DNA of 64,000 nt from Brucella pecoris (GTDB taxonomy: Bacteria; Pseudomonadota; Alphaproteobacteria; Rhizobiales; Rhizobiaceae): the NCBI RefSeq assembly GCF_006376675.1, contig NZ_VEWK01000003.1:372001-436000 (forward strand). The letters run 5' to 3'. The position numbers and the translations under genes are program-made. The notes beneath the pieces are model-generated. The model saw only the letters and a program-made list of their open reading frames with translations, made no database searches and had not been told where the DNA came from. This document shows positions 43,149 to 52,454 of this stretch, piece after piece. The stretch's first letter is position 1. Each line of letters begins with the position of its first letter.

Positions 43149-44660
43149 TTAGGCGACGCGTGCTGGCTTCAGATATTGCTCAAGTGAGGAAACATCCTCC
43201 GCATTGAGACGAAGCCCAAGCTTCGTACGCCGCCACAAAATATCCTCGGCGCTCACTGCCCATTCATTCTCAAGGAGATAACGCACTTCGGCTTCATAAA
43301 GATCGGCACCGAAATGCTGTCCGAGATCGGCGAGTGAAACGGCCTCCCCGAGCAAAACATCAATACGCGTTCCATATTGTCGGAACAGGCGCCGGGCATG
43401 AGCAGGTGTCAGGAAAGAATAAGCGACATTTACCTTTTGCAGCTCACGCTCAAACTCGACATCCACGAAATCACCACCGGGCAACGGTGCGGCATGGGTC
43501 CACGGCGTCCCCTTTCTGCCTAACCGATGCTCGATCTTCTCCAACATATGTTCGGCAAGCCGCCGCGCCGTGGTCAGCTTGCCGCCAAAGACATTGATCA
43601 GAGGAGCAAGCCCATCGGGCGCATCTTCTTTCAGCACATAATCGCGGGTCGCTTCCTGTGCCTTGCTTGCGCCGTCATCATAAAGCGGGCGCACACCAGA
43701 ATATGTCCAGACGATATCCTCGCGCCTGATCGGCTCCTTGAAATATTCGCTGGCTGCCGCGCAGAGATAATCGGTCTCGCCATCGGTGATCGCAACCTTG
43801 GCCGGATCGCCCTGATAATCCTGATCGGTCGTGCCGATCAGAGTAAAGTCGTCCTCATAGGGAATGGCAAATATGATGCGCCCGTCATTGTTCTGGAAGA
43901 AATAGGAACGAGGATCGGAGAATTTCTTGCGCACCACGATGTGGCTACCCTGAACAAGGCGGACATTGTGAAGCTGTCGATCTCCCTCGACACCCTGCAG
44001 AACTTTGTCAGCCCAGGGACCGGCAGCATTGACCAGCAGGCGAGCGCGAACTTCCTCGCGCTCGTATGTAGCGGTATCTTCCAGCGTAATGGTCCAGTAT
44101 TCCCTGTCACGGCGCGCCGCCACGACTTTTGTGCGGGTTCGGATCATCGCACCGCGATCTGCTGCATCCCTAGCGGTTAAAGCGACGAAACGCGCATCGT
44201 CTACCCAGCAATCGGAATATTCGAATGCCTTTGTAAAAAGCGGCTTCAGGGGCTGCGCTGCCGGGTCGGAGCGCATATCGAGTGTACGCGTTGCAGGAAG
44301 CTTTTTACGCCCGCCCAAATGGTCATAGAGGAACAATCCGAGCCTCAACAGCCATGCGGGACGCATTCCGCCTTTATGATAGGGCAGCACAAACCGCATC
44401 GGATGAATGATGTGTGGTGCATTGGCCCACAGCACCTCGCGCTCCATCAGCGCCTCACGCACCAGACGAAATTCGTAGTGCTCCAGATAACGCAAACCAC
44501 CATGAATAAGCTTGGTTGCTCGCGACGAGGTGCCGCTTGCCAGATCGTTCATTTCGGCAAGGCCAACTGAAAATCCCCGGCCAACCGCATCACGTGCAAT
44601 ACCGCAGCCGTTAATGCCGCCGCCGATTACAAAAATGTCGAATAGTTTCTCTTGCGCCAT
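43149..44660 (-). CDS. glpD: Glycerol-3-phosphate dehydrogenase (aerobic, FAD)
   Basis: A 503-residue peripheral membrane flavoprotein oxidising glycerol 3-phosphate to dihydroxyacetone phosphate and reducing quinone. FAD motif FVIGGGINGCGIARDAVGRG at residues 10-29, RATKLIHGGLRYLE near 50, and NVFGGKLTTARRLAEHML near 355. The start MAQEKLFD gives the standard N-terminus; an ATG 11 codons upstream is less likely. It follows glpR by 82 bases on the same strand. Confidence 0.94.
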   Translation of the reverse strand: MAQEKLFDIFVIGGGINGCGIARDAVGRGFSVGLAEMNDLASGTSSRATKLIHGGLRYLEHYEFRLVREALMEREVLWANAPHIIHPMRFVLPYHKGGMRPAWLLRLGLFLYDHLGGRKKLPATRTLDMRSDPAAQPLKPLFTKAFEYSDCWVDDARFVALTARDAADRGAMIRTRTKVVAARRDREYWTITLEDTATYEREEVRARLLVNAAGPWADKVLQGVEGDRQLHNVRLVQGSHIVVRKKFSDPRSYFFQNNDGRIIFAIPYEDDFTLIGTTDQDYQGDPAKVAITDGETDYLCAAASEYFKEPIRREDIVWTYSGVRPLYDDGASKAQEATRDYVLKEDAPDGLAPLINVFGGKLTTARRLAEHMLEKIEHRLGRKGTPWTHAAPLPGGDFVDVEFERELQKVNVAYSFLTPAHARRLFRQYGTRIDVLLGEAVSLADLGQHFGADLYEAEVRYLLENEWAVSAEDILWRRTKLGLRLNAEDVSSLEQYLKPARVA

Positions 44661-44734
44661 GGCGAACCCCGAAGACCAGTCTCCGAAAACCAAAGCGAAT
44701 ATAATTCATTTAATACGAAAGCAAACCGAAAATG

Positions 44735-44754
44735 AAACGAACCTACATTCGTTT
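44735..44754. promoter_or_regulatory. Inverted repeat between glpR and glpD
   Basis: AAACGAA-CCTACA-TTCGTTT, 7-bp perfect arms and a 6-bp spacer, overlapping the last codons of glpR and 75 bp before glpD. TTCG-containing repeats are common for DeoR-family regulators, so it may be a GlpR operator. Confidence 0.4.
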
Positions 44755-45534
44755 TTCTTCCGCCGGACTTTCTCCAAGGGTTTCGATCAGTTCGACCTCG
44801 CTTTCGCGGCACAATTCCCGCAACTGCTTCGACGGGCAGTGATCGGTGATGAAGGTATCAATCTGCGATATGTGGCCGATACGCACCGGCGCGGTCCGCT
44901 CCAGCTTTGTGGAATCGGTCACGAGAATTACATGTCGGGCATTGGCGATAATGGCCTGCGCCACTTTCACTTCGCGGAAATCAAAATCGAGCAGGGCTCC
45001 GTCCTCGTCCATGGCGGAAGCGCCGATGATCGCGTAATCAACCTTGAACTGCCGGATGAAATCAACGGCAGCTTCGCCGACAATTCCCCCATCAGACGGG
45101 CGCACGACACCACCTGCGACCACCACCTCTATCGAAGGGTGGACACGCAGCGTATTGGCAACATTGATGTTATTCGTGATGACCATCAGATTGCTGTGAT
45201 CGACCAGCGCCTGACTGACAGCTTCGGTCGTAGTGCCAATATTGATGAACAAGGAAGCACCGTCCGGAATGATCTCTGCGGCAGCACGTCCAATCGATTC
45301 CTTTTCATATGCGGCGATGCGGCGTCGCGCTTCATATTCCATGTTCTCGACGCCGGACGGATAGAGTGCGCCCCCATGGATACGACGCAGCATCCGGGCG
45401 CGGCAAAGATCGTTCAAATCCTTGCGCACCGTCTGCGGCGTCACCTCGAAAGCCGTGGCAAGGTCGTCCACCAGAACCTGCCCTTGCTTGCGAGCGAGCT
45501 CAAGAATTGCGTTGTGACGAGGAGTGAGCTGCAT
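44743..45534 (-). CDS. glpR: DeoR-family glycerol-3-phosphate regulon repressor
   Basis: A 263-residue DeoR regulator: helix-turn-helix VLVDDLATAFEVTPQTVRKDL (residues 20-40), then a phosphosugar-sensor domain with IGTTTEAVSQAL near 99 and DYAIIGASAMDEDGALLDFD near 164. Proximity to glpD on the same strand supports GlpR, responding to glycerol 3-phosphate. Confidence 0.9.
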   Translation of the reverse strand: MQLTPRHNAILELARKQGQVLVDDLATAFEVTPQTVRKDLNDLCRARMLRRIHGGALYPSGVENMEYEARRRIAAYEKESIGRAAAEIIPDGASLFINIGTTTEAVSQALVDHSNLMVITNNINVANTLRVHPSIEVVVAGGVVRPSDGGIVGEAAVDFIRQFKVDYAIIGASAMDEDGALLDFDFREVKVAQAIIANARHVILVTDSTKLERTAPVRIGHISQIDTFITDHCPSKQLRELCRESEVELIETLGESPAEEKRM

Positions 45535-46198
45535 TTTTATCCCAGAGCTGGAATTCTTCTGATTGCGTTCGGGTAATTTCGCGGTTTTTCAATAGAAAGC
45601 AACCGCTTCAGTTCGAATGGCATTGACTGCGCTTCCTTTCCAGAAGTTTTTGCCATTCATCACCCCTTGCTCACGATTTACGAAATATCAGTATAATCTC
45701 AAGTATAACCTTCGTTTACATTCTGGACGAAACAGATATTTCGATGATCAATGCTTAAACCTGAGCAACCCCTTCGATGGGCTCCATAAAATCCTCATAA
45801 ACCTAATGGTTATAGGGAAACATAATATCTACATTCACTAAAAACACAAGAATACGTATTAATTCAATCATCCCTTGCTTCGAAAAGAATGAAATAAAGC
45901 AAGGGATAAGAGTGTAAATAGAGTATGATGCATTGATGCCAGCTCGACGTAAACATACAAGCAAGACTATCGAGCTGTTCAATTCAGGTAAAGGAATGCG
46001 GGGAGTGGTGTGCGGTGTTGATGCGTAACAGGCCGGGTTTGTGATGGGCTCCGGAAGGCGGGGCGGCGTCTCCGGCAGGGCCGGAATAAGAACCCGATAA
46101 AGGAACACCCGCTCTCATTTATTATGGAGAGGCGATAACCAATTCGCTTCTCCAAATTTTTTAGGCGAACGGCACCGAACCAATGAAAATCGGACGGT
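45535..46198. other. Long noncoding gap before glpR
   Basis: No credible gene. It holds an 11-bp perfect inverted repeat ATCCCTTGCTT/AAGCAAGGGAT with a 16-nt loop (45870-45907), a G-rich stretch (45990-46085) and a plus-strand terminator near 46126. The only longer ORF (45803-46108, minus) has biased, low-quality composition and no ribosome site. Confidence 0.6.
46126..46162 (+). terminator. Intrinsic terminator on plus strand with no gene upstream
   Basis: GGAGAGGCG (46126-46134) pairs with CGCTTCTCC (46145-46153) apart from one mismatch and is followed by AAATTTTTT. The nearest plus-strand gene upstream is over 8 kb away, so an unannotated small RNA in 45540-46160 is possible. Confidence 0.45.
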
Positions 46199-46924
46199 TC
46201 AATCGAGATCGAATTTCTCGCCGTACATTCTGTGCAGTTTGCACGCTACTTCCGTGCGGTTCGCGGCGCCGATCTTCTTCATGATGTTGTGCACGTGCGC
46301 CTTGACCGTGCCTTCGCTCATACCAAGTTCGAATGCGATGATCTTGTTCGACTTGCCAATCCGAATGGCATGGACGACTTCGATTTCTCGCGCCGTAAGC
46401 AGTTCACCCAGAACATCATCATCGATATCGGTCGGCGCGGTCTGGAAAACCATCGAAGCGGGCACATACATGCCGCCAGCAGTTGCAAGATGAATGGCCT
46501 CGACGCAGACTTTTATATCGACTGAAGTGGGGATATAGCCGCGAGCGCCGATTTCCATGGCGCGCACAACCTGCGCCCACTCCTCGCGTTCAGCAAGAAA
46601 GACCACCGGAACCGGACGCCAGAGTTCGATCACAGCCTGCAATTTTTCCGAGAAAAATGGATCCGCCAATCGTTTCGAGCCGATATTGATGAGAACAACA
46701 GCAATATCGTCCGTCGGATCCGCGAGCTCTACCGCCGCTTGTGTCTCCACAGGAAGCTTGAGGCCATTCAGCACAAGCCCATTATAAAGGCACTGCCGCT
46801 CAAGGTTGCTTTTGCATACGAGCAACATACGCCGTCCACGCGCTGCCTCAATGCTTGCGGCGTTGCCCCTATCGCCGATGCTCTCCGAAGCGGCCCAAAG
46901 GCTATCCCCTCTTGTTTCCAACAT
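46199..46924 (-). CDS. NarL/LuxR-type regulator with degenerate receiver
   Basis: A 241-residue regulator with an N-terminal receiver-like domain (residues 30-150) and a C-terminal LuxR-type helix-turn-helix (LTAREIEVVHAIRIGKSNKI, then EGTVKAHVHNIMKKI). The receiver lacks the acidic pair after strand 1 (VCKSN), has Asn where the phosphorylated Asp belongs (VLINIGS), and Thr for the conserved Lys (YIPTSVD). It is therefore unlikely to be phosphorylated. No histidine kinase is nearby. Confidence 0.85.
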   Translation of the reverse strand: MLETRGDSLWAASESIGDRGNAASIEAARGRRMLLVCKSNLERQCLYNGLVLNGLKLPVETQAAVELADPTDDIAVVLINIGSKRLADPFFSEKLQAVIELWRPVPVVFLAEREEWAQVVRAMEIGARGYIPTSVDIKVCVEAIHLATAGGMYVPASMVFQTAPTDIDDDVLGELLTAREIEVVHAIRIGKSNKIIAFELGMSEGTVKAHVHNIMKKIGAANRTEVACKLHRMYGEKFDLD

Positions 46925-47316
46925 GTGATACTCCCGGCGCTACTCAAGTTGCTCTATGTTTATGCACCCAACTATTACTTTCGTCAGAGACGAGTGATTT
47001 CCTGTGCCTGGCTGGATAGACCTATGGCCTTGACTGGGGTAAATATTGCAATCGGGAAATAATCGTGTCATTAACTTATGTTAGCAATGCAGAAAAATTA
47101 TGACCGTCCATAAGAACGACTTGCAGAGCGGGAGGATATAGCCTCTATATCTTTCGTTTAGTTGGTTTTCGGGCTTACAGAATTTACCGACGTAGCATGG
47201 GGCAGTTGCGTATTCCTAAATTCAAGAATACTCAAAATTCTGACGGAAAACCATTTGATGGTTTATCCGTTTTTCCAAATGCAAGATCGCATTGTGATCC
47301 TGCCGGAAATGCTTGG
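46925..47316. other. Noncoding gap before the repeat and Crp-like gene
   Basis: No gene. A short dyad GATATAG-CCT-CTATATC lies at 47135-47151. Otherwise it is the probable promoter region of the NarL-type gene. Confidence 0.5.
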
Positions 47317-47417
47317 GAACGCATTTCGATTTGATTGAATCAAATCGCGCTCTAACTGTTCGTTTTAACGCGCATCTTTTCCGAAAAGCTATTTCATGCG
47401 TCTCGGAATACGTTCTA
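47317..47417. repeat. Composite palindromic repeat, copy 3
   Basis: Half A GATTTGATTGAATCAAATC, half B CGCATCTTTTCCGAAAAGC to TCTCGGAATACG, same order as copy 1. It ends 11 bases before the chosen start of the Crp-like gene. Confidence 0.75.
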
Positions 47418-47428
47418 GTGGGTTAGAA

Positions 47429-48190
47429 ATGCATAGTGGCAGGCAGACCACAGACCCATCGATTGAAGCGCTTATTGGTTTATTGGAGACGGCTCCAATT
47501 CTGGCCAAGCTTGAAGCGCGGGAAACAGACGCGCTTTCTTCGCTCACGGTGATTGAAAACGATTTTGCCGCCGATGCCACTATCATCGAGCAGGGTGCGC
47601 GTGTCAGAAGCATCCATCTCGTGCGTTCCGGCTGGGGGTGCGTTTATCGCGATCTGTCGAGTGGCGAACGGCAGATTATCGACTTCCCCATGCGCAGCGA
47701 TTTTCTCGGCCTTCGAACCGCCGATGGATACAGCTACAACACGATCGCGGCCATCACACCGATGTCGGTTTTCGAGATTCCGCTCGCCTCGCTTGAAGCC
47801 GCTATTGAACGCGCACCGCGCCTCAGTCTGATCCTTATCGAGCTTCTTGCACGTCAACGGTCCATGTTGATCGAACACCTTACCAACATCGGATGTCGCG
47901 CCGCTTTCGTCCGAACCGCACACCTGTTTCTTGAGCTTTCCGACCGTGTGCAATCGTGTGGGATGGGCGATCCAAACTCCTTCCATTGCCCCCTGACGCA
48001 ATATCAGCTTGCCGATGCTCTGGGGCTGACACCGATTCATCTCAATCGGATGCTGCGTGACCTGCGGGAGGAGGGATTGATCCTGTTTCGTTCAAATCGT
48101 GTGGAAATACTGGATCGCAAACGCGTGGTTGCTCTCGCCGAATATGACGGCGAGTTCATGCGCATGTCGGTTTTCGGAAAGAAGGATTAG
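47429..48190 (+). CDS. Crp/Fnr-family regulator
   Basis: A 253-residue regulator with a cyclic-nucleotide-binding-like beta roll (residues 30-150) and a C-terminal winged helix (LTQYQLADALGLTPIHLNRMLRDLREEG). It has no N-terminal or loop cysteine cluster, so it is not an FNR oxygen sensor. An in-frame ATG at 47396 lies inside repeat copy 3, so the MHSGRQTT start is preferred. Ligand and targets unknown; flanked on both sides by repeat copies. Confidence 0.85.
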   Translation: MHSGRQTTDPSIEALIGLLETAPILAKLEARETDALSSLTVIENDFAADATIIEQGARVRSIHLVRSGWGCVYRDLSSGERQIIDFPMRSDFLGLRTADGYSYNTIAAITPMSVFEIPLASLEAAIERAPRLSLILIELLARQRSMLIEHLTNIGCRAAFVRTAHLFLELSDRVQSCGMGDPNSFHCPLTQYQLADALGLTPIHLNRMLRDLREEGLILFRSNRVEILDRKRVVALAEYDGEFMRMSVFGKKD

Positions 48191-48265
48191 AGGGGGTGAG
48201 TGCCACCCTCATTCATCTGTCCCAGAGCGATAGAAGACCCGAAGCCGGGCCTTCATTGTTTTATG

Positions 48266-48362
48266 AGAGCGCATCCCGAAAAGTGTGAAACGGTTTTCGG
48301 ATAAGGTGCGCGTTAAAAAATACCCAGAACGCGGATCTGATTCAATCAGATCCGCGTTCTAA
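48266..48362. repeat. Composite palindromic repeat, copy 4 (inverted)
   Basis: It reads in the opposite orientation to copies 1-3: half B (GCGCATCCCGAAAAGTGTGA to GGTGCGC) first, then half A, an extended dyad GAACGCGGATCTGATT with its complement ending TCCGCGTTC. Its right end forms the last codons and stop of the DUF1062 gene. Confidence 0.85.
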
Positions 48363-48989
48363 CGCGCTTCCCGTGACAAGCGACTGCCACCCGGTCTCAC
48401 GATCCAGTTCCCCCGGATTTATCGAGATCACGACACCAGTCTTGATGCGTCGCCGCAAGATGCTGTTTTCATCCGGTTCAATCCGAATTACCCCCCTATC
48501 GCAAAGCGCCTGAAGACTGGCACGAGACATTTGAAGCTCTGTCGCCAAGAGACGATCGAGCCGTATGCTTACCGGCAAGGCCACGTGCAATTCGATCTCG
48601 ATTGCCTTGGAGCTTGCAGTGCCACGCGCGATGCCTTTCGCGACTTCGCACTCTGAAAACTCATCAACGCGCTGCGATTTACGTCTCAGTGCTTGGATAT
48701 CGAATGCTTCCGTCCAGATCCATTGCGGATCGTTGGACTGAAGTGCCTCCAATATCTTTGGGTCTATCTCGCGAACATTCTGTCGTTCGAAGATCGGCCG
48801 GTTCCATGTTTTGTCACATGTCAGACACTTATAGATCAGCCACGCATCCAGCTTGCGGCCATTGGCATTCAGTCGAACCTTTCCGCTCGATTGAAAAGCC
48901 TTCAACTTGCCGCACCCGCTGCACGCAATCCAAGGCTGAGGGGCAATTTTCGGTGTGACGGTCCACCGTACCCGAAGAGTATTGCTCAT
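48342..48989 (-). CDS. DUF1062 family protein
   Basis: A 215-residue DUF1062 protein of unknown function. Two CxxC pairs (WIACSGCGKL near residue 22 and YKCLTCDKTW near 53) resemble a zinc ribbon. The second half has a helix-turn-helix/S4-like segment (LPVSIRLDRLLATELQMSRA). MSNTLRVRW is preferred as start over an ATG six codons earlier. The final seven or so residues and the stop codon come from repeat copy 4. Confidence 0.75.
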   Translation of the reverse strand: MSNTLRVRWTVTPKIAPQPWIACSGCGKLKAFQSSGKVRLNANGRKLDAWLIYKCLTCDKTWNRPIFERQNVREIDPKILEALQSNDPQWIWTEAFDIQALRRKSQRVDEFSECEVAKGIARGTASSKAIEIELHVALPVSIRLDRLLATELQMSRASLQALCDRGVIRIEPDENSILRRRIKTGVVISINPGELDRETGWQSLVTGSALERGSD

Positions 48990-49007
48990 AGTATCTCGGT
49001 CTTCCAT

Positions 49008-49429
49008 TTTGGAAGTTCACCAAGACGGCGAATGAGGTGCCCGTTTCGGGCGCGGTATGGCGGTGTTTTGAGTGGCTGAAGAGCAGAGACAGCACAAGCT
49101 GTCTGGCACATTTGACAATGCCAAACCGGTCTCTAACCGACACCCGATGAACAAGTTCACATACCCGAAAGCTTCTTGCTTTCAGGTTGCACAGGTGAAA
49201 CTGGATTGAGACCGGTATTAATTAGGCAAAGTCTACCTCAATGCGCCAATGCTCTTCGAGGAAGCGATAACATAGTATCAACTGCAAAGGTAGCCCACAC
49301 TGAAGTTCTGTTGCAGGAATTGCGTCATGCAATTCGCATACAACGACTTATTGCAAGCCAATATTCTTTGATACCACAGAACTGTAAGTGAAACATCAGA
49401 TGAAAGAGCGCCTGCATCTCTCAAGAAAA
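49008..49429. other. Noncoding gap between DUF1062 and tRNA-Pro
   Basis: No credible gene. It contains small perfect stems, for example AGACAGC-ACAA-GCTGTCT at 49087-49104, without T-runs. It holds the DUF1062 promoter and the 3' flank of the tRNA. Confidence 0.5.
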
Positions 49430-49506
49430 TGGTCGGAGTGAGAGGATTCGAACCTCCGACCCCCTCGTCCCGAACGAGGTGCGCTACCAGGCTGCGCTAC
49501 ACTCCG
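49430..49506 (-). tRNA. tRNA-Pro (anticodon CGG)
   Basis: A 77-nt cloverleaf on minus: acceptor CGGAGTG/CACTCCG, D-arm with GCGC stems, anticodon stem CCTCG/CGAGG with loop TTCGGGA (anticodon CGG, reading CCG), T-arm GGAGG/CCTCT with loop TTCGAAT. The 3' ACCA is encoded in the genome. Confidence 0.97.
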
Positions 49507-49560
49507 TGACCATTTGGCCGTAACCATTGAGGCGGCTTATAACTCCCCAAATTTCAAGCT

Positions 49561-49584
49561 GCAAGTGCATCTTGCCGTTTTTTT
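49561..49584 (+). terminator. Plus-strand intrinsic terminator candidate beside tRNA-Pro
   Basis: GCAAG-TGCAT-CTTGC followed by CG and seven T's. It is on the plus strand although both neighbours (tRNA-Pro and cysQ) are on minus, so its transcript is unknown. Confidence 0.4.
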
Positions 49585-49670
49585 AAATGCCTGACTTGAA
49601 AAGTCGGAAACGGCTTTCAGGCGCTCTGCATATGAAAACAGGAGCTTTTTCAGTTTGTTATCGATAAGCG

Positions 49671-50516
49671 TCACACAGCGGCAAAAACAGGCAATGCTCC
49701 ACCGCCGAAAGCGACAAAATTAGGGTTGGCAAAACCAGCGACGCCTTCGCTAATGCGTTGACCGTAGAAGAGCGGCGCACCCTCGAATGTCGTGGTAAGA
49801 CCGCCAGCGGCGCGCAAAACGGCATCGCCCGCTGCCGTATCCCATTCCATCGTCGGGCCGAAACGCGGATAGATGTCGGCCTCTCCACTAGCGATCAGGC
49901 AAAACTTCAACGACGAGCCAATGGAAACACAACTGCTGATCCCATTGTCGTTCAGAAATTTTTCCGTCTCCGGGTTCTTATGGGACCGGCTGCAGACGGC
50001 CACGCGCTCCGGCCCGTGAACACGCACTGCTATCCGACGCCGTGTTCCGACCGCATGATCTTTGGTCGTTGTTATTTCTTCAGCACCATTGCTGTGTCCG
50101 ATGAACAGGCGATTGCGAACTGGCGCGTAGACAATGCCGAGAACTGGAACGCCATCCTCGATCAGACCGATATTCACCGTGAAATCGCCGTTTCGCAGCA
50201 GAAACTCACGGGTGCCGTCCAGAGGATCAACCAATAGAAACCGCCGGCCCAATTGCGAAGGCAAACGTCCCGCCGCCACTTCTTCTTCCGCCACAACAGG
50301 AATATCTGGGGCAACTGAAGCGATTGCCGCAAGAATGATGGCCTCCGCGTCGCGATCTGCTTCCGTGACGGGCGAAGCATCTTTTTTGCTCTGAACCGCG
50401 CAACCATTGGTATAGTGCCTCATGATAACGCGCCCCGCCTCCAGCGCAGCTTCCTGCAGGACGCCAAGCATCGCTTTGCCGTTTGGATCGGTTTTCGGGA
50501 AGGCTGAAATCTTCAT
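49671..50516 (-). CDS. cysQ: 3'(2'),5'-bisphosphate nucleotidase
   Basis: A 281-residue inositol-monophosphatase-fold enzyme that removes the 3'-phosphate from PAP (or PAPS) formed during sulfate activation. Metal-binding motifs VAEEEVA near residue 75 and VDPLDGTREF near 96, with a second WDTAAGDAVL near 225, are intact. It follows cysNC by three bases, so it is the last gene of cysD-cysNC-cysQ. Confidence 0.93.
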   Translation of the reverse strand: MKISAFPKTDPNGKAMLGVLQEAALEAGRVIMRHYTNGCAVQSKKDASPVTEADRDAEAIILAAIASVAPDIPVVAEEEVAAGRLPSQLGRRFLLVDPLDGTREFLLRNGDFTVNIGLIEDGVPVLGIVYAPVRNRLFIGHSNGAEEITTTKDHAVGTRRRIAVRVHGPERVAVCSRSHKNPETEKFLNDNGISSCVSIGSSLKFCLIASGEADIYPRFGPTMEWDTAAGDAVLRAAGGLTTTFEGAPLFYGQRISEGVAGFANPNFVAFGGGALPVFAAV

Positions 50517-50519
50517 TGC

Positions 50520-52454
50520 TCAGATTGACCAGGAATCGCTGCCATAACTGCCGATGATACCACGTTCGGCAAGATACTTTTCTACTTCCGCGACGAGTTC
50601 GTCAACGTCACGACCTGTCGTAGTCAGGCGAAGCTCCGGCGAAATAGGTGCTTCATAAGGAGAATCAATGCCGGTAAAAGCCTTGATCTCGCCGCGCAAA
50701 GCCTGCGCATAAAGCCCCTTCGGATCGCGGGCGATGCATTCCTCTATCGGTGTATCCACGAAAATCTCCACAAACTCACCTTCCGGCAACCGGGAGCGAA
50801 TACGATCCCGCTCGGCTCGAAATGGCGAGATGAAGGAGACCAGCACCACTAGACCCGCATCGGTCATCAACCGGGCGACCTCTCCCACGCGACGGATATT
50901 CTCTGCCCGATCCTCCTCCGAGAAGCCCAGATTGCTGTTGAGACCATGGCGGACATTGTCGCCATCCAGCAAATAAGTGTGCTTACCGAGCGCGTGGAGA
51001 CGCTGTTCCAGCCGGTTTGCGATGGTAGATTTACCGGAGCCGGACAGACCCGTGAACCAGAGCACAGCGGGTTTCTGGAATTTCTGTGCTGCACGTATCT
51101 GCTTGTCGAGGTCGAAGGATTGCAGGTGCACATTTGTCGCCTGCCTGAGAGCGCTATCGACCATTCCAGCGCCTACAGTCGTGTTGGTAAGCCGGTCGAT
51201 CAAGACGAATGCGCCAGTCACACGATTGTCGGCGTAAGGATCGAACGCAATCTGATCCACCGTCTGGAGATGGCAAAGTCCGATCTCGTTGAGGTCGAGG
51301 CGAGACGCTACCTGACGGGTGAAGCTGTCGACATCGGTTCTGTATACAATCTCGTTGATCGTTACCGGCGTCTGATCCGTCTCGGTACGCAGGATGTAGG
51401 AACGACCGGGCTGTAATGCCTCCTCACCGAACCAGACTATATTGGCAGAGAACCGGTCGGCCACTTCGGGCCGAGCTTCCGTTCCCACCAGCATATTGCC
51501 GCGCGAAACCTCGATCTCGTCCTCCAGAACCAGTGTGATAGCCTGCCCTTCGGACGCACGCGGCAGATCACCGTCATAGGTGGCAATACGCTTTACGCGG
51601 GATGTCTTGCCTGATTTGGCAACCACGACAGGATCACCGGCGCTGATCGAACCGGATGCCACGGTGCCGGAGAAACCGCGGAAATCAAGATTGGGCCGGT
51701 TCACATATTGCACCGGAAAACGGAAAGGTTTCGCAGCCGCCTCCGTATCGATGCGCACGGTTTCCAGATGTTCGAGCAAATGCGGTCCCTCATACCAGTC
51801 CATGCGTGGCGATGGCAGGGTGACATTGTCGCCGAAACGCGCCGAAAGCGGGATCGGCTGGATACTGACAAAGCCTAGTTCTTTGGCGAAGCTCATATAG
51901 TCGGCAACGATGCGCTCGAAGGCTTTTTGCGAAAAATCGACCAGATCAATCTTGTTCACGGCCAGAACGATATGACGAATGCCAAGCGCTGAAGCGATGA
52001 AGGAATGGCGGCGCGTTTGAGTCAGCACACCCTGACGGGCATCGATGAGCACGATAGCAAGATCGGCCGTCGATGCGCCGGTTGCCATGTTACGCGTATA
52101 TTGCGCATGACCCGGCGTGTCCGCGACGATGAATTTGCGGCGTGGCGTCGAAAAGAAGCGATAGGCGACATCAATGGTGATCCCCTGCTCCCGCTCGGCT
52201 TCCAGCCCGTCGACCAGCAACGCAAAATCGAAGTCGTCATCCGTGGTGCCAAACTTGCGGCTATCGTTCTTCAATGAAGCAAGTTGATCCTCGAAGATCA
52301 GTTTCGTGTCGTAGAGCAGACGCCCGATGAGCGTCGACTTACCATCATCTACTGACCCGCAGGTGAGAAAGCGCAGAAGTGTCTTTCGCTCCTGATCGGC
52401 CAGAAAATCGCTGACTGCGGCGTTGGCCGCAACAGGCTTGATTACCACATTCAT
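50520..52454 (-). CDS. cysNC: Sulfate adenylyltransferase GTPase subunit fused to APS kinase
   Basis: A 644-residue bifunctional enzyme. The N-terminal CysN GTPase (residues 25-460) has P-loop [34 protein letters not shown] and NKIDLVDF, and drives ATP sulfurylase. The C-terminal CysC (from about 465) has its own P-loop [11 protein letters not shown] and [20 protein letters not shown], making PAPS. This fusion is the NodQ-type arrangement of rhizobia and relatives. It overlaps the cysD stop by one base (TGATG). Confidence 0.96.
   Translation of the reverse strand: MNVVIKPVAANAAVSDFLADQERKTLLRFLTCGSVDDGKSTLIGRLLYDTKLIFEDQLASLKNDSRKFGTTDDDFDFALLVDGLEAEREQGITIDVAYRFFSTPRRKFIVADTPGHAQYTRNMATGASTADLAIVLIDARQGVLTQTRRHSFIASALGIRHIVLAVNKIDLVDFSQKAFERIVADYMSFAKELGFVSIQPIPLSARFGDNVTLPSPRMDWYEGPHLLEHLETVRIDTEAAAKPFRFPVQYVNRPNLDFRGFSGTVASGSISAGDPVVVAKSGKTSRVKRIATYDGDLPRASEGQAITLVLEDEIEVSRGNMLVGTEARPEVADRFSANIVWFGEEALQPGRSYILRTETDQTPVTINEIVYRTDVDSFTRQVASRLDLNEIGLCHLQTVDQIAFDPYADNRVTGAFVLIDRLTNTTVGAGMVDSALRQATNVHLQSFDLDKQIRAAQKFQKPAVLWFTGLSGSGKSTIANRLEQRLHALGKHTYLLDGDNVRHGLNSNLGFSEEDRAENIRRVGEVARLMTDAGLVVLVSFISPFRAERDRIRSRLPEGEFVEIFVDTPIEECIARDPKGLYAQALRGEIKAFTGIDSPYEAPISPELRLTTTGRDVDELVAEVEKYLAERGIIGSYGSDSWSI

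Noticed and set aside
45803..46108. 101-codon minus-strand ORF between glpR and the NarL-type gene
   Set aside because: Odd composition, no ribosome site, covers a hairpin and G-rich tract; no recognisable family.
47396..47428. 11-codon N-terminal extension of the Crp-like protein
   Set aside because: It falls in the end of a repeat copy, and the sequence MRLGIRSSGLE is repeat-derived.
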